NCBI GenBank assembly: GCA_019915135.1
Contig: JAHLMK010000017.1
Location: 248,001-312,000, forward strand
Length of the DNA stretch: 64,000 nucleotides
Source: Strobilurus pachycystidiatus
Lineage: Eukaryota; Basidiomycota; Agaricomycetes; Agaricales; Physalacriaceae
Reading direction: 5' to 3'
The notes beneath the pieces were generated by a model. It did no database searches. It worked only from the letters and a program-made list of their open reading frames with translations, and was not told the origin of the DNA. The number at the start of each line of letters is the position of its first letter. Positions within the stretch are counted from its first letter, which is position 1. The translations under genes were made by a program, and so were the position numbers. This document shows positions 55,756 through 64,000 of the stretch, one piece after another.

Positions 55756-57273
55756 GACTGAGGACGAAGTGACAGTGGATGAATAAGATGGTTCGGAACG
55801 TCGGAACCTCATCCGCCCAAGACCGATCAATAACTGATCGACCAATGAGATCACTCTTGAAAACATTGACAATGACCACGCTTGGACGCTGGTAATTACT
55901 TTTCACTCTGCGTCACCTGTGCCGTAGCTTAGCGCTCAGCGCGCAAATATAGTAAGCTTTTTGGAGCCTCAGCTGACTTGCTCCCTTTTGTATTGCAAGT
56001 TCGGTGCTGTTATTCCCGACGGTCTCAGGAATTGGCGTGTGGCGCAAACACAGCTAATTGATTCCCAGGGTCCATCTCACGTCTCACGATACATCGGACG
56101 CAGTGCATACTTGCTCGGATACCACTTTCTCGGGTGACTATAGCGTCGAACAGGTCGACACCTGAGGAATTTGGCATTTCTTCTCTGAATGAAGAGGACC
56201 CGGTGGTTGGCGCGGAACTTCGGCATGGTGAAACGAGAACGCATACAACCAGAATTGCATAGACATATTGCCACATATAATTCAGGTAGGCAAAGGCTAT
56301 CGATCTGGGCAAGAACTCATCCAGTCAGCGCTCAGCGCTCATCCCGTGGGCCGTGGCGATTCTGATCTTCTGCTCGAACTGTTTCCACGTCCACCGCATG
56401 CTACTTTGACACTCTCGTGCCTACCTCAAGCATTCCCCTGCACACTGCGGAGACAGTCATGGGAGTATGAGCGATGGCCTGACTGACTCAGGCTTCACTG
56501 CACTCTGCAGTGCCCACAGATCGTGAGATCTTGAGAGGTGAGAAGCATCGGAACTGTCAATAAATCATCCGTATCACTGACGACACATTTGTAAATTGTA
56601 AGTACCTGTTAGGCGTGCCTCCTTCCTGGAAATGTCCTAATTTGCGAAGAATTTCGGTGCCACCAATTGTCACAGACCTCGAACGCTCCGGGGTAAAATA
56701 CCAACATATTATAGTACATCGGATCAGACTTGCCCCAAGATCCTGAACGACGGCACTAGCAGGGTCTCGTACACCAATACGGAGCCTCCACATCCTGTAA
56801 TTATCAGAGCAGGCTTCCGCGAAAGCATATGCTGCATGCAGCGACTATGCCTAATAGTCTACGGTCACTCGGAAAGTGGCGCCTACGTGCCCGGGATGAG
56901 CAAGGTTTCGGGAGGCAGGTGGTCCAACTGGGCTCTGGGTTGAAGCGGTACGTGGCCCACTATACTGCCCTGCCCGGGCCCCAGTCTTAGCAAGGATTAT
57001 GGGCTACACAAGACCGTGGGTATATGACTTCAAAAAACTTCACAGTGTGCTGCAGGCACAAAACCGGCATCACCAAAGGGAGAAGACTTGAGACGACTCA
57101 TGGCTTGATTGACAGCATAGAGGGCTTCAGGACTGTGTCCTGCATCTAGAACGTCTTGAGTGTCAGATCAAGTTCCGTAGAATTCTTGCGTCTGAAATTA
57201 TCCGACAGTTTGCTTTCGAAAGTCAGTGGGAAACCGAGTCCTTGAAAGGTTCTATAGTCACAGAAGTAGCTGC
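55756..57273. other. Intergenic, 1.5 kb, no gene recognised
   Basis: Holds the Nar1 5' flank and the PL14 3' flank. Two AGCGCTCAGCGC 12-mers occur at 55930 and 56327. Open frames are short and unrecognised. Confidence 0.5.
55929..55943. promoter_or_regulatory. GC-palindromic motif upstream of NAR1
   Basis: TAGCGCTCAGCGCGC, about 175 nt upstream of the NAR1 start, shares AGCGCTCAGCGCG (13 nt) with a site 100 nt upstream of RPB3. Function inferred only. Confidence 0.35.
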
Positions 57274-58543
57274 TTATAAGATGCAGACAAAAATAACAAG
57301 AAGTGTCGAGAGAAGTCCCAAGTTCGTGCGTATCTTGAGTGCAGCGTTGACCTTCGCACCAGTCAAGTTGGAAGGGCTGCTGCCTCCCCAAAGCGTGATA
57401 TTGCGAAAATAGGTGTAGGTCGTTTCTGGCGTAGCCCAACTATCATCCGAGCCTGTAGGGATCATAAGCATGCATCGTGTGTCTCGACCAACGCGAAGCG
57501 CCACTCACCTCCGAAAAATGTCCTGAGAAGCGTGTTTCAATGTAAAGAGTACCACGCTTTGCACCGAGAACGAACACTTACGAAAAGTACATGCCGTTGG
57601 CGTTTACAGACGAGGAAGTGCGAAACTGTAGATCGCTTTGAGAGATCACTTGAAGATCGTTATAACTATGCCAGATTGAGTCGATGGGTATGGTGTGAGC
57701 CGATGAGAGCGCACTAAAGCTTCAGATTCCCGTTGGCGACATTGACAGGGTCGTTCATCTGGACGAGCAAGGTCACCGTGTTCCAACTACGGCCGAGGAT
57801 GAGAACACTACGGATGTACTAGAGAAACACACGGTACCTCCCAGTCGTGAAGGAAAAGGCCCCACGGGAAACACTAACACCGTAGTCCGTGTTACAAGTG
57901 ATGCTCGATTCCGAACACAATTTGTTGGGCGTCGGAATGTACGCGTACACTGGCGGGGTAAGAGGGTCGTAATCTGACCCTTACATGGGCACTCACCCTC
58001 CCCGGCGCCATTTGCGCGCCACATAAGACGCGCACTAAAGCAGTCAGCCCCGGTCGGCTCATCGCCGCCGCTACAGCCAGTCGCATTGGTGCCGCCCCTA
58101 ATACCAGGAAGTTTACCGCCTTTGACCCAGTCAAAGTCGGACGCAAAGGCGATGTCGTAGGAAAGCATCATGGATTGAAATACAGAGCCATCCGACGAGT
58201 TCCAGAGATTGTAGAATTGAGTGCCTCCGGTGTCATGCGAGTAACTGTCTTCAGGATAGGTGACTTGAAGCGCAGTACTAGAATTACCCGCGCTAGTGTC
58301 TGCTACAAACGCAAGATCCTCTGGCCTGTTCTGGATTTGGCCTCTGCTCAAAGACCAATCCGCTTCGATGAGTTTCTCCGTGGCATCACTGCTTTGAGTA
58401 GCGGTGGGGAAGGGAAAGGTGGTGCTGGTAGTGAGGGAATATTGCAAAGCAAGTTCGGCGGGAGACGCCCTGGCTGTTGCAGCGGGTAAAACGAGCGACA
58501 GTGGGAGAACCAGCAGAGCGAAGAGGGAGCGGAGGGCCATCAT
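57274..58543 (-). CDS. Secreted polysaccharide lyase, PL14-like, with possible GPI anchor
   Basis: Start at 58543; signal peptide MMALRSLFALLVLPLSLVLP. The lyase fold shows LSYDIAFASDFDWVKGGKLPG, CSGGDEPTGADCFSARLMWR, NGAGE, YAYIPTPNKLC, NTDYGVSVSRGAF, and RWNTVTLLVQMNDP. Next come NANGMYFS, TFFGGSDDSWATPETTYTYF and RNITLWGGSS. The C-terminal hydrophobic segment (LLSTLLVIFVCIL) could be a GPI-anchor signal. This matches the fungal polysaccharide lyase 14 fold, whose members act on alginate- or glucuronan-like acidic polysaccharides; the true substrate is unknown. Several short introns; the protein is about 320 residues. Confidence 0.83.
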
Positions 58544-59919
58544 CTAAGCGCGAAAGAGGCGCCACGTGCTAAACCACGCGGTTGGTTCGATTCGGATTTC
58601 GAGGTGCGGCCTGGTGCGGGCAGCAGTGCGGAGCAATAAGTAGACCGGAATATGCCGGGCGTGCCCTGCAAAAAGCCGCCACAGACAATGGCGTCCTGAT
58701 CTCCTCTCAACGATGCGAAGGTTCAAAGACACGGATCCTGCACGGATCGTTAGCAGGTGCCGAGTCGCGACCTACATATCTCGGCAAGCGATTGCCCGTG
58801 ATCAAAGCGCGTACCACAGACACAGTGGTCAGAACTCTGGACTATCCTCGAACCATCATGGACAATGCCCGAAGACGTACTTGGTCTCAAGATTTTTCTG
58901 TCAATTTGCGATACTCATGATCAGGCTTCTCTGCAAACCAGAGCTGCTCGGAAGATCAAGTACTAACTATAATATATAGCGACCACCGTACACGCTACAA
59001 CTCTTGTCCCTAGACCATGGCGTATGGACCGTCTCCGCTACCAATCTGCCCAGATAAAGATATATGTGAGCAAGGAATAGCTCGGGGGAACGACATCTTG
59101 GCAACTCTACCGAATGTTGCCGATGCCTTTGCTGCTTCTTAGTGGTCATTGGTCAACTTTTATCTGCTGTGAATCTGAGCAGGCTTTTTTCATTCTACTC
59201 TCATCTACGGAGACTCCCTCTTGAGCAGTCCAATGGCAAGAGAATCAAATTCGAGCGGACCGGTTCCGAGTTGTCGCCACATCTCAAAGTTGAACTCAAA
59301 CACTGGCAATCTCAACGCATACCCCTCATTCCTTCGCCGCTAGGAATCTTGGGGCCCTGAGGTTTCACCGAACAGCAGGACTGCTTGGACTGGCTGCGCA
59401 ATGGGATTATTACCGCGTCGACTTGCCCTCTCCGCGAGACTCGGATCGTCTGCAGCTATTCCCCTTTTCCCGGACGGCCAACTTGTTGAACTACTTGTCC
59501 ATCATGTCTCAGGCTCATCGCAGATATCGATATCTGTGCCGCATTCGAGGATCTGGATGCAGGATGTTGCGGTGAGCATTCTTTTCATACACGCAACACC
59601 CTCTTTTGGTTCAATCCCTGAAAATCCGACTGGCAGGGAAGATAGAGTTTTTTGGCTTCAACGCGATCCTGAATAAAAGAATGACAGGTTGCACGTTCGG
59701 CAAACCTTTCAAAGTCTCCCATATCTCCAATTTCAGTGTGCCTGTGCACTAACTGCTTCAAGATGAACGAACACCGTGACCTTACTTGAAGCAGCCTCCT
59801 CGCAAACACTGACACGAATCACCTACATTAGAAAGCAAAATCAGAGCTATTGATGAATAGAGTACAATGTCCACTGATAAGGTCCATCTTAAATAAGGTA
59901 CGCCACACCACTAATAGGT
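58544..59919. other. Intergenic, 1.4 kb, no gene recognised
   Basis: Between the PL14 gene start and the transporter end, both minus. A short coding-like run around 59400-59580 (+) has no match that I can name and no good splice partners. Confidence 0.45.
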
Positions 59920-62027
59920 CTAAACACACATTTTTGCATCCCCTTCCTGTGTCCATGTCTTCCCTAACGCCAGGAATAGCGAGATGGCCATCACAATCGC
60001 CCCAAAAACCACACAACACACAGCGGGAAGTTTTTTACGATGAGTCCAGGGCAGATCCTTGTCCAGCAGCTTGATGTAACATGCCGCGGGGAATATGTAT
60101 GCTAGTGCAGTCGCGGACACGCCACCAGTGATTTCGAGCATCACCCCTAGATCGCAAGTCACCAGTGATACTGACGAAAAATGTATCAGTAGCCGATGGA
60201 GACCAAGGATCGATGTGATACTCACTGAACATCGCTGCAATGAGAATGCTGGTCGTGAAGAACAAGTGCCGTTGGGGATGGAAGGCTTCATGAGGGAAGA
60301 AATACTGTTCTACGACCTGTACATTGGTGGTAGTCATGGTTGTGAGTTTATGGTCTGGCAAGGAGGCGCATTGACTTACCTCTCGGCAGACGAAAAGTTC
60401 CAGAGGTAGTGTCGTGAACATGTTGAGCCCGAAAGCGACTCGGGCAACATTGATGAGGGTATCATTCTAGGAAACAATCAAGATTCCAAATAAATAGTGT
60501 GGCGCTGTCAAGCTGACATACCGAAGAGAAGTTGTTTAGGATGTTGCCTTGCGTTTTGTCCGTGAAGACGACATATGATGATACGGCCAATGTGGTGCAT
60601 GCAAGAAGTGACAACACCGTTGATACGTGGGTGACTTTAGCAAATCGGTCCAGCGTCGGAGTACGGAGACTTCCATAGATGAGCAGGGAGTTGTGGTGGC
60701 ATACTGTAGATTCGTTGATTAGAGGGTCAAAATGAACAAGAGACGCGACTGATTCACCGAAGGCAAAACTTATGACACCAATCGCCTGAAAGACACCAGG
60801 ACCTACGAGAGTAAAACGTTTGCTTGGATCACCTTTCAGCTCGGATGATGCCTTTGGTGCCTCTATCAGCACAGAGGTCACGATGATCACCATGCCAATG
60901 AGGGCAAGACCAGACGCGCGAGATAGCTTGTGGATGTCACGATACAGAGATAGAGGATACGACACGCAGAGGGTACACATCGTGATGATGAACTGCCGGT
61001 TCGCAAACAGCCATACGACAGGTCGACCTTGCAATGTTGGGAATATCGAGCGAATGACGTGAGGAATGGTATCGCCAATGATTATGCCAAATGCGCACAT
61101 GCCTGTAAAAGGTCAGCACTAATCCAGAGGTTGACCGACGACGCGCTCTCACCTCCAAACGCGAACGCGAACTGAAAGAAGGATACAGCACCTCGCCCAC
61201 TGGAGCCAAAGCAATGATTCATGATATCGATATATGAATGACCGCCGCTCAGCTTGGCATTAATGACAATGAGCCGAATTGTCCAGTCTGTAACTCCACA
61301 GAGAATCACTAACAGGATGATTCCGGTGAAGAATCCAGCTTGGCTGATGGCATAAGGAAGACCTGCAGTCGCGTCACGTCAGAAGGAGATCTGGGCGGAC
61401 AGACAGAAGCATACCTATGATGCCTGCACCTAATATTGAGTTTGCCATATTGGCGATGGAATCAATCATGCCTCCGCCTGAGGTCGGTTTGGCGGCGAGT
61501 TCTTCGAGGTCCACGGTCCCATTGCGCGGCACGTCGTCGCTGCCAACTTCGCCCAGCGGTATTGATCCGTCCGCACCCCGTCGGGCAGACGATTCCAGTA
61601 GTCCGACCAGAAGCGGCATGGTCGCATGGTCAACATGGCCCGGGCGGGTGCGGATCGGCACGTCCAGCTCGTCGTCCAGCTCGTCAGAGTCCAGTTCGTA
61701 TTCTGGAATAGACACGACACGGTGAATACGCTGAGAGGTTTAGGCGCCCGACACGTACACACCTGCCTCGCGACTGGCCAATGTCGATCTCAGAGGCGGC
61801 CCGATGACCTGCACGCTCTCTTGGAAGCGCACATGGCCTGCCTTTCCATCGCCACCGTCTTCCTCGGCCAGCGCCGAAGGATCGCGCCCGCCGCCGTCAT
61901 CCGAGTCGTCGTCGATGGCAAACACGACGTTGTCGTCGGCCAGATCGTCGCGCGAGCCCAGGAGAGGCTGGCGGGCCTCGCCGCCATTTTCGCGATTGGT
62001 GCCGCGCCCTTTAGGCTGACTGAACAT
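59920..62027 (-). CDS. Vacuolar-type amino-acid transporter (Avt/SLC38 family)
   Basis: Start at 62027 (MFSQPKGRGTNRENGG). An acidic, disordered cytosolic N-terminus of about 170 residues leads to the transporter core: SILGAGIIGLPYAISQAGFF, TGIILLVILCGVTDWTIRL, FFQFAFAFGGMCAFGIIIGD, TMCTLCVSYPLSLYRDI, AIGVISFAFVCHHNSLLIYG, VSTVLSLLACTTLAVSSYVVF and TTLPLELFVCREVVEQYFF. It ends TQEGDAKMCV (TAG at 59920). The pattern is of the Avt/SLC38 amino-acid/auxin permease family. It likely moves amino acids across the vacuolar membrane in exchange with protons; direction and substrate cannot be read. About 11 helices, many short introns. Confidence 0.88.
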
Positions 62028-63693
62028 TGGTGGGCGACGTTTGTATTGAGAAGGTGTTACGGCGAAAGCATGTGTGGCAGTGAGGGCTAGACGGAGAACA
62101 GTGAACACCGTGTCCTCCTGAAACACAAGTCGCCAGTTCGATTCTGATGAAAGGCAACAGGGTCGGACCGGTCGACTTGCTCTTCACCATGATGTTCTGT
62201 GTTCTATCCTTCTGCAGCTCTGTCTGCGGCGCCCGCGGTCGCACATTGCTTGTGGTTTTTCTGAGAAATCTTTCTATATCGCTACCTCTATACCACACTT
62301 GGCAGGCCATCCTGCCCCATGGCGAGCAAAGGACATAAGTTTGCACGTTTGTTCGACCACCAAATCACGCCTCCTTACGGGGGAAGCTTTTCAATATTCT
62401 CCGTGTCTTGGCAACACGACTCTGCTACTGCACCTCGGTTCTATATCGACAGGACGCCTCAACAACCACGACGGTCTCTCGTCGCCGGACTCTACTTTCG
62501 TTCCGTGTACAGATGTTCGCTTGGCTTCCACTGGGCATCTCTGCTGCCAAACATTCTAATCGCTTACCCGTTGACGATCTACCTTCTCCTGATGCCACTC
62601 AAAGCTATCGGTCATCGGCGTCTGCCCACCTAGACCCTCCCGCAACGCCGTTTCTCTCTATCCCGCGTGCTGAATCCTGTACAATCGTATCATTCAAGAC
62701 ATTGACTAAAACCACATCTGGAACTCTACTCACTGTTTCCCGCATCTCACTATTCTCGTCCAACTGCCAATTGCTGTCATTCAACCTCGTTTGCGACTGG
62801 AACAAGCGTTGGACAATTCAGGCTGACGTTCGCTGTCACGGTCCTTCTGTCGGCTTCCTGTCTTTGTGCGGAGAATCATTGAATTCATGCTCCATTCGCA
62901 GCCATTGAAGTGCCAGAACGCGATGCGATTGCCGAGACCTCAACACATATACGCCAAGTTGTGCGTATCTGCGCCACATGTACCATTTTGAAGCTACGAG
63001 TGTCACTGTGAAAAGAGAGGTTCGAGGTCTCCCTCCAGTATCTGCAATTACGAGGAAAAGGCACCATGGGAAAGACCTAGTGGCGGCCAGGTAGGTGGCG
63101 CACCTTCTGCTCTGTGCGGGTCTGATTCATTCCTCACACCCAACTTCTCCTAGACGACTCCAGAGACCAGGTCTAATCGGTCTGACAAGCCAGTTGACAT
63201 TTCTTCAAGTCACTTTTACCATTTCGCGAGGAGCATCATTCAAAGTCACCCCGGCCACCTATACTTGCAATGCCTTCCCGGAGAGGACGTCAGCAAGAAT
63301 GCAGACCGACAACAGACCGAGACGTGCATCGCTCTCCAACACGCCATCAGCGAGTCCCCATCGGCTGTACGGGTAACATCTCGGACCCGCTACGAAATGG
63401 TTGTGAGAGCTACCCACAGTACCGCGGTCTTTGCAATTTCCCTGACGCCAATCGATTCGGCCAATTACCGATAACTTACTCACTGTATCTACTGTATCTT
63501 TCGTACTCTAGTCAAGAGCTGTAGCACCAATACACTGCTTATCATTACCGGACGCGATGATTGGCCGCAGAGCGGGCGTAGACGAAGCCGAACTCCGAAC
63601 TCGATCTCTCGCGGCCATGATGATGGCAGCCCCGTTCTCAGCATCAGCATCCTGCCAACGGCAAAGCCTTGCCTTCCTGCCTTCTACCGCAAC
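62028..63693. other. Divergent promoter region, transporter (-) and ferrochelatase (+), with an uncertain gene
   Basis: 1.7 kb. It contains the 5' flank of the transporter, a possible spliced gene of unknown type (next entry), and the ferrochelatase promoter. Confidence 0.45.
62513..63376 (+). CDS. Possible spliced gene of unknown function (low confidence)
   Basis: An open frame starts MFAWLPLGISAAKHSNRLPV and continues HLDPPATPFLSIPRAESC. Later frames read FAAIEVPERDAIAETSTHIR, RGLPPVSAITRKRHHGK, then after a well-formed intron (GTAGGT donor near 63088, CTAG acceptor near 63153) RLQRPGLIGLTSQLTFLQVT, TISRGASFKVTPATYTC. Only that intron is convincing; the others cannot be placed. I do not recognise the protein. 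It could also be non-coding. Confidence 0.25.
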
Positions 63694-64000
63694 ATGCTGC
63701 CGCACATCCCTCGCACGAACGTGTCTTCGCGGGCCATGACGCGCGCGCTGGCGACGCTGCACCGCGGCGCCCCCAGCGGCCGGAGGTACGTGTCGCAGTC
63801 CTCTGCCCGGCGGGAGCCAGCTGACAGACGCGGCCAGTCCCACAGGTCTGTCCGTTTCGCTGCGTCGACTGCAGCACGCTGACCTCTGCGCGCGCAGCCA
63901 TCGTCATGCTCAACATGGGCGGCCCATCGACCGTGAGTTGCCCCCGGCGGCGTCCCGCGACAAGCTCAAGGATTTCATTTCCAGGTCGCCGAGACGCATG
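63694..64000 (+). CDS. HEM15: Ferrochelatase, 5' part, cut by the window edge
   Basis: Start at 63694 (MLPHIPRTNVSSRAMTRALA, TLHRGAPSGRR), an Arg/Ser-rich, acid-free mitochondrial targeting peptide. An intron (63786-63874) leads to STLTSARAAIVMLNMGGPST, then a second intron (63933-63984) and VAETH, cut at 64000. The AIVMLNMGGPSTV block opens the ferrochelatase catalytic domain. This enzyme inserts ferrous iron into protoporphyrin IX to make heme on the inner mitochondrial membrane. Splicing was chosen to keep the frame through NMGGPSTVAETH; the remaining exons lie beyond the window. Confidence 0.75.

Noticed and set aside
58580..58605. GGTTCGATTC, similar to a tRNA B box
   Set aside because: No matching A box and no cloverleaf could be formed around it.
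1..64000. CRISPR arrays, phage, rRNA or secondary-metabolite cluster
   Set aside because: No regular spacer array, no rRNA sequence and no core synthase; the acyl ligase stands among housekeeping genes.

Overview
The window is nuclear DNA of a filamentous basidiomycete, most likely an agaricomycete. Genes are split by many short introns (about 45-60 nt) and are densely packed on both strands. The gene content points to a mushroom or wood/litter fungus: a secreted dye-decolorizing peroxidase, a polysaccharide lyase 14-type enzyme, a secreted subtilase, fungal BTB/POZ proteins and an agaricomycete-type seven-helix membrane protein. Telomere-like TTAGGG pairs occur inside it. There are no rRNA genes, CRISPR arrays or prokaryotic operons. 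Every gene model here was spliced by eye, so starts and stops are firmer than internal exon borders.

Left part (1-17.4 kb): a DyP peroxidase (+), a seven-helix membrane protein (-), a giant mitochondrial PPR protein (-), a GPATCH1-like G-patch splicing protein (-), two BTB/POZ proteins (+ and -) and a steroid 5-alpha-reductase-like enzyme (-) with a GC-AG intron. Next comes a 429-bp non-autonomous DNA transposon with 34-bp terminal inverted repeats and an 8-bp target duplication. It sits exactly on the stop codon of the following gene.

Middle part (18-40 kb): muskelin (-) and a secreted subtilase (+) share a divergent promoter. They are followed by a PWWP chromatin protein (+), a LYAR-type zinc-finger protein (+), a membrane RING-H2 protein (-), the Pol III subunit Rpc25 (+), Ski3 (+) and an Rrn5-like SANT protein (-).

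Right part (40-64 kb): an adenylate-forming acyl-CoA ligase (-), the Pol II subunit Rpb3 (+), an MscS channel with an EF-hand (-), the t-SNARE Tlg2/syntaxin 16 (-), a tiny Cys/His-rich gene of an unnamed type (+), the Fe-S assembly factor Nar1 (-), a PL14-like lyase (-), an Avt/SLC38 amino-acid transporter (-), an uncertain spliced gene (+) and the 5' end of ferrochelatase (+), cut by the window edge.

Most genes are housekeeping: transcription by Pol I, II and III, RNA decay, splicing, trafficking, mitochondrial expression and Fe-S/heme synthesis. A few are secreted, niche-specific enzymes. The most unusual signals are the MITE at the muskelin stop codon; a set of micro-exons (8, 11 and 13 nt), one of which carries the catalytic serine of the subtilase between two look-alike introns; and the spliced Cys/His-rich mini-gene that single-frame reading hides.
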